From contig CANRCE010000005.1 in NCBI GenBank assembly GCA_947629035.1, positions 1 through 52,514 of the forward strand: DNA of 52,514 nt. Reading direction: 5' to 3'. Shown in pieces: positions 37,458 through 48,474 of this stretch. The first letter of the stretch is position 1. Every line of letters begins with the position of its first letter. This stretch comes from an uncultured Bacilli bacterium (GTDB lineage Bacteria > Bacillota_I > Bacilli_A > RF39 > UBA660). Below the pieces are notes generated by a model. That model saw only the letters and a program-made list of their open reading frames with translations. It searched no databases and was not told the DNA's origin. The translations under genes and the position numbers were made by a program.

Positions 37458-39498
37458 TTTTAATTTTTTAATTCAAAATTTAAAAAAATCAAAAGCGACT
37501 TTAGCTTTATTTATTGGTTTAATTCCTATTTTAAATATTTTGATTTTTATCTTATCAGCTTTGAATGGTAATTCTTTTGTTCCAACATTAGAAAATATCT
37601 CAATTATGAATTTCATAGGTATTTATATTTTACCAATCATTGTATCAGCTTGTTTATTTGGTTTTGTCTTTAAAAAGAAAAGTGTTGATTTTGTGGCTTC
37701 AATGCCAATTAGTAAAAAAAGTATTTTTATAACTAATTTTATTGGTGGCGTACTAATTTTAACACTTATGAATTTAGTTACAGTTATATCTTTTTCCTTC
37801 ATTAGTTTGATTTTTGATAATATTTTTATCTCTTATAAAATACTTATTGATTATCTCATTTTATGGTCAATTACTTATCTATTTGTTTTCAGTGCTACAA
37901 ATATTGCAATGAGTGTATCGGCAAATGTGGTAACGCAAGTGGCTATGACTGCTTTGATTTTATTCTTTATTCCTTTTACTTATGATTATTTTAAAGTGGA
38001 TGCTTTTAATATTAAAAATTATTATAATTATCACGATGATGCTATCGTTTGTACAAGTGATGAATGTAGACCAACTAACTATTACTGTTATGAAGATGAT
38101 AATTGTGTTATTGACAAAAGTTTAGGTATTTATGAGACAGATATTACAAAAGTTAATAATTTAGTTTATACTTATCCTTATGAATTTATAAGAAGAAGTC
38201 TTTTCATAAATGATAATGCATTAAATTTATATAATGGAAAAGCCATTTTTCGAATGTTTGCTTTAAGTATTGTCTATTTCTTTTTAGGATTAAAATTATT
38301 TGAACGCAAAAAACTAGAAATATCAGCCACATCCTTTGCTAGCGAAAAAGTCCATCTTTTAGTTAAGAATCTGACAATTGTACCAATGGTTTTATTGACT
38401 TTAACAATTATCAATGAACTAGATAATTTAATTGAAATTATTTTTATCTTTGTTATCATCTTTATTTATTATTTGATATTTGATCTCGTAACACGTAAAG
38501 CCTTAATTAAGCTTAGAAAAAATATTGTAGCTTTTATAATTGGCGTTTTGGTAATTACCATCTTTGGCTTAGTATTTGGTGAAGTATCTTATGAAAAGGG
38601 AAATACCATTAATTTTAATGATATTAAAGCTGTTGCTATTACCGATTTAGGAAATAATTTGATAAATGATGATTTAAGTAATGTCTACGTTGAAAATAAA
38701 AATTTAATTAGTTTACTTATCAAAAATTATTTAGATAATTCACAAAATGATAAAGATTGTCATTATGTTGATGCTAAAATTAAACTTAAAAATGGAAAAG
38801 TTTACATTTTAAATAGTATCCAACTTTTAGATAAAGATTACGATAGTTTATTAAGCATTTTAAATAATGATAAAAATTATTTAAAAAAATTTAAAGAATT
38901 ATTAGTAAATGATATTTATGCTGTTAATATCGGAGGAGAAATTTATCATAAAAATGAAGCTCAAAAATTTTTAGATATTATAGGAAAAGCTATTAGTAAA
39001 AGTGATATTATAAATTATAATAAACTTGCTTATGATTATCATCCTATCATGATATATGCTTATAATCATCATAAGACGATCACTTATAAAATTAATATTA
39101 ATGTCGATTCTAAACTTCATGAAGAAATTGTCAATAATTATAATTTAATTTTAGAAAAGAAAATAAATTCTTTTAGTACTAGTAATAGTAATTTAAGTTT
39201 TGATTTAGCACAAGGTAAAGATGTCGATACATATTATTTATTAAATTATGCTAATTCTAAAGTTTTAGAGTTTATTTTAGCCAATATCGATAAGAGAGTA
39301 GATATTTCCAAAGATTATTTTACTTTGGAAGTTTATATCGATAGTAATATTTATCATTTTACGACTAATAATGTTTTAGGTCTTAATGAATTACTCAAGA
39401 CAGTAAGAGAAGAAGTTAAAGATAGTGAAGAATATAAAAATTATATTAATAGTTTAAACAATAGCTTTACTGGAAGTGATATACAATATGCTTATTAA
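37435..39498 (+). CDS. ABC transporter permease (YtrC/D-like)
   Basis: Multiple TM segments; overlaps upstream ATPase gene. Confidence 0.75.
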   Translation: MNLTNLFNFNFLIQNLKKSKATLALFIGLIPILNILIFILSALNGNSFVPTLENISIMNFIGIYILPIIVSACLFGFVFKKKSVDFVASMPISKKSIFITNFIGGVLILTLMNLVTVISFSFISLIFDNIFISYKILIDYLILWSITYLFVFSATNIAMSVSANVVTQVAMTALILFFIPFTYDYFKVDAFNIKNYYNYHDDAIVCTSDECRPTNYYCYEDDNCVIDKSLGIYETDITKVNNLVYTYPYEFIRRSLFINDNALNLYNGKAIFRMFALSIVYFFLGLKLFERKKLEISATSFASEKVHLLVKNLTIVPMVLLTLTIINELDNLIEIIFIFVIIFIYYLIFDLVTRKALIKLRKNIVAFIIGVLVITIFGLVFGEVSYEKGNTINFNDIKAVAITDLGNNLINDDLSNVYVENKNLISLLIKNYLDNSQNDKDCHYVDAKIKLKNGKVYILNSIQLLDKDYDSLLSILNNDKNYLKKFKELLVNDIYAVNIGGEIYHKNEAQKFLDIIGKAISKSDIINYNKLAYDYHPIMIYAYNHHKTITYKININVDSKLHEEIVNNYNLILEKKINSFSTSNSNLSFDLAQGKDVDTYYLLNYANSKVLEFILANIDKRVDISKDYFTLEVYIDSNIYHFTTNNVLGLNELLKTVREEVKDSEEYKNYINSLNNSFTGSDIQYAY

Positions 39499-39850
39499 TT
39501 TGGATTATCAAAGTAGACTACCAATTTATGAACAAATTGTTTTAAATATTGAAAGATATGTCGCTTTAGGTATTTTAAAAGAAAATGAACAAATTCCATC
39601 AGTAAGAGCTCTAGCTTCTAGTATTGGAATTAATCCTAACACAGTAAAAAAAGCTTATGATGAATTAGAAACTAAAGGAATAATTGTAACAATTTCAACC
39701 AAGGGAACATTTATTACGAAAGATATTAAAAAAGTAATTGATAACAAAATAAATAATGAAATTGAAGACATAAAAGAAAAGATAGCTAATCTTGAAAAAC
39801 TTGGCATCAGTAAGAAAGAAATTTTAAAGAGATTGGAGAGTTCAAAATGA
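39488..39850 (+). CDS. GntR-family regulator (YtrA subfamily)
   Basis: SRLPIYEQIVLNIERYVALGILKENEQIPSVRALASSIGINPNTVKKAYDELETKGIIVT; ATG 39488 preferred over listed GTG 39476. Confidence 0.9.
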   Translation: MLINLDYQSRLPIYEQIVLNIERYVALGILKENEQIPSVRALASSIGINPNTVKKAYDELETKGIIVTISTKGTFITKDIKKVIDNKINNEIEDIKEKIANLEKLGISKKEILKRLESSK

Positions 39851-40524
39851 AAATATTAGAGGTTAAAAATTTATGTAAAAATTATGGTAAAGGCAATACA
39901 CTTGTAAAAGCTCTTGATAATGTTTCTTTTGAAGTAGAAGCTGGTGAATTTGTAGCTATAGTTGGTGCTAGTGGAAGTGGTAAGTCAACACTACTTCATA
40001 TTCTTGGAGCTGTAGATAGACCCACAAGTGGTAAAGTTTATGTCGGAGGAATTGATGTTTTTCATCAAAAAGATGATGATTTAGCTGTTTTTCGAAGAAA
40101 AAAAGTGGGTTTAATTTATCAATTTTATAATTTACTACCAATTTTAAACGTGTATGAAAATATTACTTTACCCGTAAGACTTGATGGGAAAAAAATCGAT
40201 AAAAAGTATTTAGAGGAACTTATTGATATTTTAGGCTTAAAGGCAAGAGTTAATCATTTACCTAATGAATTATCAGGTGGACAACAACAAAGAGTATCAA
40301 TAGGTAGAGCTTTAATAACGCATCCAGATATAATTTTAGCCGATGAGCCAACCGGCAATCTTGATTCAAAAGCTTCTTTAGAAATTATTAATTTGTTAAA
40401 AGAAGCTAATCAAAAATATAATCAAACCATTATTATGATAACACATGATGAAGAATTAGCTAAAAAAGCCAAAAGAATTATTACCATAAATGATGGTAAA
40501 ATTGTCGATGATAAGAGGCTATAA
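39847..40524 (+). CDS. ABC transporter ATP-binding protein (MacB/LolD-like)
   Basis: GASGSGKSTLLHILGAVDRPTSG; LSGGQQQRVSIGRALITHPDIILADEPTGNLDS. Confidence 0.94.
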   Translation: MKILEVKNLCKNYGKGNTLVKALDNVSFEVEAGEFVAIVGASGSGKSTLLHILGAVDRPTSGKVYVGGIDVFHQKDDDLAVFRRKKVGLIYQFYNLLPILNVYENITLPVRLDGKKIDKKYLEELIDILGLKARVNHLPNELSGGQQQRVSIGRALITHPDIILADEPTGNLDSKASLEIINLLKEANQKYNQTIIMITHDEELAKKAKRIITINDGKIVDDKRL

Positions 40525-40526
40525 AG

Positions 40527-43115
40527 ATGAAATTACTTAGTAAAATTACTTTAAAAAATTTATTTTTAAACAAAAAAAGGACAATTGTAAGTATCATTGG
40601 TATTTTGTTATCTACAAGTTTAATGGTGGGAATAGGCTTACTTTTTTCTAGTTTTCAAAAATTGATGATTAGAGAAGTAAGTAGTTATGCTGGAAGCTAT
40701 CATGTATTATATAAAGACGTTGATGCCAGTAAATTAAAATTAATAAATGATAAATCTGTAAGTTATGCTTATGAAGAAGCACTTGGATTTAGTAAAATAG
40801 ACTCGAAAAATAAATATAAACCTTATCTTTACATTAATGCAGTAAATAGTAATTATTTTAATGAACTAGAACTTGTCGAAGGAAGATTTGCTCAAAATGA
40901 TAATGAAATAGTATTATCAACACATCTACTAACTAATGGAGGTGTTGATTATAAAATAGGTGATGAAATAACTTTAGCTTATGGAAAACGTTATATATTA
41001 GATACTGAACTTACTAGCAAAAATGGTTTTGAAGAAGATGAGTCTTTAGAGATTATTGGTAGTAAAACTTATAAAGTAGTAGGAAAAGTTTCACGAAGTA
41101 ATTTTGAAAGTTATGATTCAGCTGGCTATTATGCTTTTACTTTAAATAAAAATCCTCATAAAGTTAATGTTTATATAACTTTTGACAACCCCAAAAAAAT
41201 AATGAAGAAAGCTTCATCTTTAGCAACAACATTAGAAATTACTGATAATTATATTGATTATAATGATGAACTTTTAGCAATATATGGACAGAGCAAATAT
41301 TATAATTATCAAACAACAATGATTGAAATGATGGCGATAATGTTATCGCTAGTAGCAGTAGGATCAATTATCGTTATTTATAATTCATATGCTATATCAT
41401 TTATGGAACGAAAAAGAAGTTTAGGTTTATTATCAAGCATAGGAGCTACGCATAAAGAACTTGGTTTTACTTGTCTATTTGAAGCTTTAGTTACAGGAAT
41501 TTTAGGAATAACCCTGGGAGTTATTGCAAGTTTTATTGGAATTGGAATTCTTCTTAAAGTTGTTAATTACTTACTTTCGGGTATTTTAGAATATAAACTT
41601 GAGTTAGTAGTTAATCCAATCTTTATTTTAATTTCAATTGCTTTCATGGTTCTTGTAATTTTAATATCATCTTTAATTCCAGCTTTTAAAGCTAGTCGTA
41701 TTATGCCAATTGAAGCTATTTTCTTAAATGATGATATTAAAATTAAAGCTAAAAAAGTAAAAACACATCGTTTTATTAGTAAGATTTTTGGAGTTGAAGG
41801 AGAACTTGCCTTAAAAAATATTAAAAGAAATAAAAAGAAATATCGTATTACAATAATCTCTTTATTTATAAGTATTGTCTTGTTTATAAGTTTTAGTGCT
41901 TACTCAAATTATACTCTAAATACAGTATCACAAGTTACATCAGATACTTCATATGATATAGTAGTAGATTCTTATAAAGAGAGTTCTAATGAATCTAATA
42001 GCCTGATTACTAGTCTTATAAATAATGATGATGTTACAAATTATACAAGGTTTAGAATGGCTTATATTGATATTTTAAAAGAAAATTCTTATACAGATAA
42101 ATATCTTAATATTAAAAGAAAACAAATAAGCCATTTAAGTGAAGAAGAATTTAAAAATACCTTTTTAGATAATAAATATATAACTGCTTTACTTATTGGT
42201 ATTGATAACGATAGTTATCAAAAGTATTTAAAAGAACTTGGCTTAAAAAAAGAAAAGGCAATTGTTGTCAATAGTTATAGTACTTATATTTATGAAAATA
42301 ATAATCGAAAACTTGAAAAAGTTAATATTCTCTCACAAATAAAACATTTAAATTATTGTAAATTCGATAATGTTGATTTAAATAATGTAACAGATACTAA
42401 TATAAAAGAAGCTTGTAAACAAGAAGAAAATAATATTTATGTAACAGATAAAAACTATTCTTATCTTGATTTACTTGATAGTTATGAAGAATTAAAAATA
42501 ATTGTCAATGAAGATACTTTTAAAAAATTATACGAAAATTATAATTCAAATTATGAAGATATTAATTACGAAGATATGGCTTATACAGTGTTAATTCAAG
42601 CTAATAAATTTACCAATCTTGATAAAATAGGAGAGAATATAAATAAATTACCAACAGCTAGCTACGTAAATATTACACAAGAAAATCAACACACGAAAAA
42701 TCTTATTTTAGTTATTAAAATACTTATGTATGGTTTTATTAGTTTAATTACATTAATTGGAGTAACAAGTGTTTTCAATACTATTTATACATCGATTACT
42801 TTAAGAAGAAGAGAATTTGCTATCCTTAGAAGTATAGGTTTAGATAAAAAAGGTTTTAATAAAATTTTATTTTTTGAAAGTTTATTCTTTGGATTAAAAT
42901 CATTAATTTATGCTCTTCCCGTATCTTTAGGAATTGTTTATTTAATTCATCTATCCAATAGTAATGTTACAACCACAGAAGTTTTAATTCCTTACAAGGC
43001 CATATTTATAGCTATAATTTTAGTTTTTGTTATTATTTTAATAACTATGTGGTATTCGACTTCACAAATTAAAAAAGATAATATTATCGATACAATAAGA
43101 GATGAAAATATTTAA
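40527..43115 (+). CDS. FtsX-like ABC transporter permease
   Basis: Two FtsX-like blocks: MERKRSLGLLSSIGATHKELGFTCLFEALVTGILG and LRRREFAILRSIGLDKKGFNKILFFESLFFG. Confidence 0.9.
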   Translation: MKLLSKITLKNLFLNKKRTIVSIIGILLSTSLMVGIGLLFSSFQKLMIREVSSYAGSYHVLYKDVDASKLKLINDKSVSYAYEEALGFSKIDSKNKYKPYLYINAVNSNYFNELELVEGRFAQNDNEIVLSTHLLTNGGVDYKIGDEITLAYGKRYILDTELTSKNGFEEDESLEIIGSKTYKVVGKVSRSNFESYDSAGYYAFTLNKNPHKVNVYITFDNPKKIMKKASSLATTLEITDNYIDYNDELLAIYGQSKYYNYQTTMIEMMAIMLSLVAVGSIIVIYNSYAISFMERKRSLGLLSSIGATHKELGFTCLFEALVTGILGITLGVIASFIGIGILLKVVNYLLSGILEYKLELVVNPIFILISIAFMVLVILISSLIPAFKASRIMPIEAIFLNDDIKIKAKKVKTHRFISKIFGVEGELALKNIKRNKKKYRITIISLFISIVLFISFSAYSNYTLNTVSQVTSDTSYDIVVDSYKESSNESNSLITSLINNDDVTNYTRFRMAYIDILKENSYTDKYLNIKRKQISHLSEEEFKNTFLDNKYITALLIGIDNDSYQKYLKELGLKKEKAIVVNSYSTYIYENNNRKLEKVNILSQIKHLNYCKFDNVDLNNVTDTNIKEACKQEENNIYVTDKNYSYLDLLDSYEELKIIVNEDTFKKLYENYNSNYEDINYEDMAYTVLIQANKFTNLDKIGENINKLPTASYVNITQENQHTKNLILVIKILMYGFISLITLIGVTSVFNTIYTSITLRRREFAILRSIGLDKKGFNKILFFESLFFGLKSLIYALPVSLGIVYLIHLSNSNVTTTEVLIPYKAIFIAIILVFVIILITMWYSTSQIKKDNIIDTIRDENI

Positions 43116-43126
43116 CTTATCTTTCT

Positions 43127-44068
43127 TTAGAGAATAAAAGTCGTATTATCTATAAATTTAAAACCATCATGCTTTAATTTTCTAATTAAAGTGAAAAGAG
43201 CAATATCTTTCATTTTACATTCGAGCATAATGTCTACATCTTGATTTAGAGGTTTTAAAAGAAAAAGAAATTTGATAAAGTCATTATAGTTGATAAAATC
43301 GCTATGATGTCTTTTCTTTTTACTATTTTTAGAAGATGAAAAATGAATTTTAGGATTTAAATTAGTATTTTTCCAAGTAGCAAAAATAGCTTCAAGGTAA
43401 TCCTCTAGTTTTTCATGATTATTGTTACATTTATAATGTAGATAATCTAAAACCATAGGAACTTTTAATTTTTGAGATAGTTTTAAAGTATCAACAATAT
43501 TAAAAATACGATCATCATTTTCGATAATAATCATTTTTTGTAAAGATCTACTTAATTTTAAAAAATTATTTTCAAAACGAGTTAAAGCTTCTTCTTTATT
43601 AGGAAAACTACTTCCAATATGTAAAATTAATTTGGCAGGAACAGATAGATAATTAAAGATTTTTTGATTATATTTTAAAATAGCTATACTTTCTTTTACA
43701 ACATCACTATTTATAGAATTTAAAACACAAAATTCTTCAGGATGAGCATCGATTCTAATATTGTTATCATTTATATATTTACCAATTAGGTCAAATTTAA
43801 TTTTATATGGTTTATAGTAGTTAAATTTAACTTTAGGATGAGTAGCAAGAGGAATTAGATTATGACTTATACGATAAAAGGTAACATCATTTTCAATATT
43901 GAATTTTAAAGTATCATAAAGAGTATCTAAATTATTATTTATAATATTTTCCAATTTAGCTTTTTTCTCCTTTTTCGTTAATTTTTGATAATTGGTATAA
44001 GTTATTGTTTTAGAATAAGTGGTATTTAGGGTAAGTGAAGTTGCAACATATCCTAATCTAATTTTCAT
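43127..44068 (-). CDS. uvsE: UV-damage endonuclease UvsE-like
   Basis: IRLGYVATSL, YRISHNLIPLATHP, RIDAHPEEFCVLNS, LILHIGSSFPNKEEALTRFENNF, MIIIENDDRIFNIVDTLKLSQKLKVPMVLDYLHYKCNN. Confidence 0.85.
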   Translation of the reverse strand: MKIRLGYVATSLTLNTTYSKTITYTNYQKLTKKEKKAKLENIINNNLDTLYDTLKFNIENDVTFYRISHNLIPLATHPKVKFNYYKPYKIKFDLIGKYINDNNIRIDAHPEEFCVLNSINSDVVKESIAILKYNQKIFNYLSVPAKLILHIGSSFPNKEEALTRFENNFLKLSRSLQKMIIIENDDRIFNIVDTLKLSQKLKVPMVLDYLHYKCNNNHEKLEDYLEAIFATWKNTNLNPKIHFSSSKNSKKKRHHSDFINYNDFIKFLFLLKPLNQDVDIMLECKMKDIALFTLIRKLKHDGFKFIDNTTFIL

Positions 44069-44187
44069 CTTAACTCACATTCCTTTCTTTTTATTCAAAT
44101 TACACAAAAGTATTTATATCAATTTTAGTATGGCTAAAAGTTAAAAATATATTGTAAAAAAGAGTATTTGTTGATAAAATATTTTAT

Positions 44188-45069
44188 ATGAAAAAGAAAT
44201 TAGATAAATGTATGTTATGTCCTAGAAATTGCATGGTAAATCGAAATAAAAATGAATTAGGTTTTTGTAGGATTGGAAATAAAATGAAAATAGCTTTAGC
44301 TTATTTACATAAATGGGAAGAACCATCATTAACTGGTAAATATGGTTCAGGAACTATTTTTTTCTCATCTTGCAACTTAAAATGTCTTTATTGTCAGAAT
44401 TATGAAATAAGTACTAAAAATAAAGGAAGAGTTATTGAAATAGATGAATTTGCTAAAATCTGCCTTGATTTACAAAAAAAGAAAGCTACAAATATTAATT
44501 TGGTAACACCAACAATGTATGTTCCCCTAATAATTGAAGGCTTAAAACAAGCTTTAAAAGAAGGATTAAAAATACCTGTTGTGTATAATACTTCTTCTTA
44601 TGAGAATGTTGAAACCATTGAAATGTTAAAAGGTTATGTTGATGTTTATTTACCTGATTTAAAATATTATGATGATAGTATTGCAATTAAATATTCTAAA
44701 TGTAAAGATTATTTTTATTATGCAACTTTAGCTATTGATAAGATGTATGAGCAGGTAGGAAAAGTTGTTTTTGATGCTAAAGGTAATATTAAAAAAGGAG
44801 TAATTGTAAGACATCTTGTTTTACCAGGTCATATCGAAGATAGTAAGAAAATAATAAAGTATTTATATCAAAAATATAAAAATAATATTTATCTTAGTAT
44901 TATGAGTCAATATACACCATTAAAAAAATGTATATATGATAATTTAAACCGTAGATTAACACAAGAAGAATATGATGAAGTAATTAATTATGCTATAGAA
45001 CTTGGAGTTGAAAATGCTTATATTCAAGAAGAAGGTTGTGCAAGTGAATCTTTCATTCCTAAATTTTAA
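44188..45069 (+). CDS. Radical SAM protein (PflA-like, COG1313 type)
   Basis: CMLCPRNCMVNRNKNELGFCRIG; FFSSCNLKCLYCQNYEIS (CxxxCxxC); LPDLKYYDD. Confidence 0.88.
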   Translation: MKKKLDKCMLCPRNCMVNRNKNELGFCRIGNKMKIALAYLHKWEEPSLTGKYGSGTIFFSSCNLKCLYCQNYEISTKNKGRVIEIDEFAKICLDLQKKKATNINLVTPTMYVPLIIEGLKQALKEGLKIPVVYNTSSYENVETIEMLKGYVDVYLPDLKYYDDSIAIKYSKCKDYFYYATLAIDKMYEQVGKVVFDAKGNIKKGVIVRHLVLPGHIEDSKKIIKYLYQKYKNNIYLSIMSQYTPLKKCIYDNLNRRLTQEEYDEVINYAIELGVENAYIQEEGCASESFIPKF

Positions 45070-45147
45070 TAATGTAAAGTTATAGTAAAAATCTTTATTT
45101 TTTAATAAAAATAGTTTATAATTACTTTAGTAAGGGAAGTGATAATT

Positions 45148-45726
45148 GTGGTAGAAAATGATAAGAAAAAAAATTCCAAAACAACAGTTAAAGCAACTGC
45201 AACTAAAAAATCAACACAACAAAAAGAAGTAAAGAAAGAAGTAAAAGAACAAGAAATCGAAAATAATAATACTAAAAAAGATTTAGTAGATAGTGCCAAA
45301 GCCAAAATTGATGAGATTATGACCGTAGATGATGATACTAGTAAATATGATAATAAAGATATTGAAGTAAATAAAGCTATGGCAATTTTAGCCTACATTG
45401 GACCTCTTGCTTTAATTCCTTATCTTGTGGAAAAAGATAGTAAATTTGTAAGATATCATGCACTTCAAGGAATGAATTTATTTATGGTTGAAATTATTTT
45501 TGGAGTTATATCTTATGCTCTAAAATCTTTAGTCCAAGTAAGTAGAATGTGTGAGTTATGGGGTTATAAATATGAATGTGGTACGATGACTCCTTGGTGG
45601 ATTACTTATCCTTTGAATTTTATTGGTATCTTTTTAGTAGCATTATCAATTATAGGTATTGTCTATATATGTCAAGGTAAAGCAAAAGAAATACCTCTTA
45701 TAAATAAATTTAGAGTATTTAAATAA
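45148..45726 (+). CDS. DUF4870/Tic20-like membrane protein
   Basis: AMAILAYIGPLALIPYLVEKDSKFVRYHALQGMNLFMVEIIFGV; Lys-rich N-term. Confidence 0.7.
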   Translation: MVENDKKKNSKTTVKATATKKSTQQKEVKKEVKEQEIENNNTKKDLVDSAKAKIDEIMTVDDDTSKYDNKDIEVNKAMAILAYIGPLALIPYLVEKDSKFVRYHALQGMNLFMVEIIFGVISYALKSLVQVSRMCELWGYKYECGTMTPWWITYPLNFIGIFLVALSIIGIVYICQGKAKEIPLINKFRVFK

Positions 45727-45787
45727 AAATTTGGATTTTAATTCAAATTTTTTTCTTTTTATTCATATGTTATAATGGTGATGATAT

Positions 45788-46867
45788 TTGAAATATAAAA
45801 TATATGTTTATGCAATATGTAAAAATGAAGAAAAATTTGTAAAAAGATTTATGGATTCAGTAAAAGATGCTGATGGCGTATATGTACTAGATACAGGAAG
45901 TGATGATAATAGTGTAGCTTTATTAAAAGAATGTGGAGCTCATGTCTATCAAGAGCAAATAACACCTTGGCGTTTTGATGTTGCAAGAAATAAATCACTT
46001 GCTTTAGTACCAGATGATGCTTCAATTTGTATTTGCCTAGATTTAGATGAAGTTTTAGAAGAAAATTGGCGAAAGAAATTAGAAGATGCTTGGAACGAAG
46101 ATACAACTAGAGCAAGCTATAACTATAATTGGAGTTTTGATAAATATGGCAAGCCTGCCGTTAATTTTTACATTGAAAAAATTCATACCAAAAAAGATTA
46201 TAAATGGACCCATCCTGTTCATGAAGTTTTAACTTACATCGGAGAACATAAAGAAAAGAAAATTTTAATTGAAGACTTGACCGTAAACCATTATCCTGAT
46301 AAAAATAAAAGTAGAAAAAGTTATCTTCCCCTTTTAGAGTTATCTGTAAAGGAAGATCCTGATGATGATCGTAATATGCACTATTTAGGAAGAGAATATA
46401 TGTATTATCAAAAATGGGATGAAGCGATTGTTACTTTAAAAAAACATTTAAGCTTACCTAAGGCCACATGGAAAGATGAACGATCAGCCTCAATGCGTTT
46501 TATTGCCCGTTGTTATCGTAATTTAGATGATATTTATGAAGCTAGGAAATATTTAGAAATGGCTGTTGATGAAGCACCTCATTTAAGAGAACCCTATGTT
46601 GAATATGGTATGCTTGAATATGACTTAAAAAATTATGACAAAGCTATATTTTATTTAGAAAAAGCATTGGCAATAAAAGATAGATATAAGAGCTATATAA
46701 ATGAACCATTTTGTTATAATGAAACTATTTACGATTTATTAAGTGTTTGTTATTTTGCTAAAAAAGATTTTAAAGAAGCCTTATATAATGTAACATTAGC
46801 ATCAAAAATGAATCCTCTTGACCAAAGAATTATAAGAAATAAAAAACTAATTGAGGATGTGATTTAG
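45788..46867 (+). CDS. Family 2-like glycosyltransferase with TPR repeats
   Basis: AICKNEEKFVKRFMDSVKDADGVYVLDTGSDDNS; CICLDLDEVLEENWR; C-term TPRs; TTG start. Confidence 0.85.
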   Translation: MKYKIYVYAICKNEEKFVKRFMDSVKDADGVYVLDTGSDDNSVALLKECGAHVYQEQITPWRFDVARNKSLALVPDDASICICLDLDEVLEENWRKKLEDAWNEDTTRASYNYNWSFDKYGKPAVNFYIEKIHTKKDYKWTHPVHEVLTYIGEHKEKKILIEDLTVNHYPDKNKSRKSYLPLLELSVKEDPDDDRNMHYLGREYMYYQKWDEAIVTLKKHLSLPKATWKDERSASMRFIARCYRNLDDIYEARKYLEMAVDEAPHLREPYVEYGMLEYDLKNYDKAIFYLEKALAIKDRYKSYINEPFCYNETIYDLLSVCYFAKKDFKEALYNVTLASKMNPLDQRIIRNKKLIEDVI

Positions 46868-47470
46868 ATGATTGAAAAAATGCCACTTCCATATAATTAT
46901 AACGCTTTAGAGCCTTATCTTAGTTCTACGACTTTATATACCCACTATAATCGACATTATCTAGGTTATTTAGATAAATTAAATACTCTTTTAAAAAAAT
47001 ATAATTTGAATTTAACTAAAGAAGAAATGATTAAAAACATTGATAAATTTGAATTAAAAGATCGAGGACAAATATTATTTAATTTATCTGGAGTATTAAA
47101 TCATGAACTTTATTTTAAAAATATGAGTAATAAAAAAAATAATTTACCACAAGGTAAGTTAAAAGAAGACATAAATAGAGATTTTGGCAGTTTTGAAAAT
47201 TTTAAAGAAGCTTTTATAATTAGTGCTAATAATTTAATGGGAAGTGGATATACATTTTTAGTTAAAGATAAGTTAGCTAATAAACTATTAATTATTAATA
47301 CTTCTAATCAAGATAGTCCTTATTCTTATGACTTTATTCCTATTATGACTATTGATTTATGGGAACATGCCTATTATTTAGATTATTTAAATAATAGAAA
47401 AGAGTATATTAATAACTGGTTTAATCTTATTGATTTTCAACTAGTCGAAGAAGATTATAAAAAAATATAG
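46868..47470 (+). CDS. sod: Fe/Mn superoxide dismutase-like
   Basis: LPYNYNALEPYLSSTTLYTHYNRHYLGYLDKLN; GVLNHELYFKNM; IMTIDLWEHAYYLDYLNNRKEYINNWF. Confidence 0.85.
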   Translation: MIEKMPLPYNYNALEPYLSSTTLYTHYNRHYLGYLDKLNTLLKKYNLNLTKEEMIKNIDKFELKDRGQILFNLSGVLNHELYFKNMSNKKNNLPQGKLKEDINRDFGSFENFKEAFIISANNLMGSGYTFLVKDKLANKLLIINTSNQDSPYSYDFIPIMTIDLWEHAYYLDYLNNRKEYINNWFNLIDFQLVEEDYKKI

Positions 47471-47489
47471 CCAATTTAAGCTATATTTT
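47462..47489. repeat. 28-bp inverted repeat copy A (terminator-like)
   Basis: AAAATATAGCCAATTTAAGCTATATTTT; perfect reverse complement of 48475-48502. Confidence 0.85.
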
Positions 47490-47540
47490 ATATAGTATTG
47501 ACAACAATCAACACTATTACTCAAAGTTTCATACTTTGAG

Positions 47541-48226
47541 TTATTTTCTTTTTCTACTTAAAACCATTGGCTTTTCCTCTTGAGATTCAGAATAATCAAA
47601 ACCAAATCGTTGTTCACGTTTTATATTTTCAAGTATTTGCTTTAAATCTTTATAGCTAATTTTATCAATACTATTTAAAGTAAATATAGGCTTTTCCTCT
47701 GGTGTAGAAGCAACTAATTCTTGAGTTTTTTTTGAAACATTTACCAAAGCATTTTGATTAATTTTAGTATTGTCTTTTAATATTTCTTCATTTTCAATAA
47801 ACATTTTGTTCTTTTCAATATCTCTAATTTTTAATTTACTACTAATCATAGAATAAATTGTGGGAGAATTTACAAATGCAACCCAACCTAAATCTAATGC
47901 AAGTCCGATAAGTAAATTATTAAGAGTCTTTCCTGGTGCTAAATATGTAATAAAAAAACAAAACCTATAACATAAATTAAAAATATAAAATCACGGATAG
48001 CCTCATCACAAGATTTTGAAAATTTTTTTTGTTGTTTAGATTTATAATCGTTTGAATTATTAACTTGATTTTTCATTCTTTCTAATAATCTTTTTTCATT
48101 ATCGACACTATATGGAATAATATATTTTTCACCAGAAGCAAGATTAACAATTATTTGATTATCTTCAATATTATAATTTAAAATAAATGTTTTAGAATTT
48201 TCATGACTTAATGAATAGTTTTTCAA
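47541..48226 (-). CDS. Membrane protein encoded in two overlapping frames (candidate -1 frameshift or frameshifted gene)
   Basis: 95-aa ORF (48226..47939, TTG start, aaggaggt RBS) ends shortly after T7; -1 frame continues ITYLAPGKTLNNLLIGLALDLGWVAFVNSPTIYSMISSKLKIRD... into the 102-aa ORF. Confidence 0.65.
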
Positions 48227-48474
48227 AAAAATAACCTCCTTCTGACTTCAAATTTTCTTCAAAGTTCATTACTTTAAGTTTAAAGATAAAGAAGTCACTT
48301 TCACCAATGAAATTTATAATAGCATAATGCCATAAAAAAGTCAATTCAATAAAAGTCAAAAGTTTTAAAAACATATATAAATAATCTATGATTTTTTTTA
48401 TTTTCATAATAAAATAAATCACCAAGTTTAAAAACTTAATGATGTGGGAAGTATTGACTTTGTTAACAATTAAA

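Noticed and set aside
48201-48425. 74-aa minus-strand ORF
   Set aside because: Overlaps the RBS/start of the downstream gene and has low-complexity composition; likely non-coding leader
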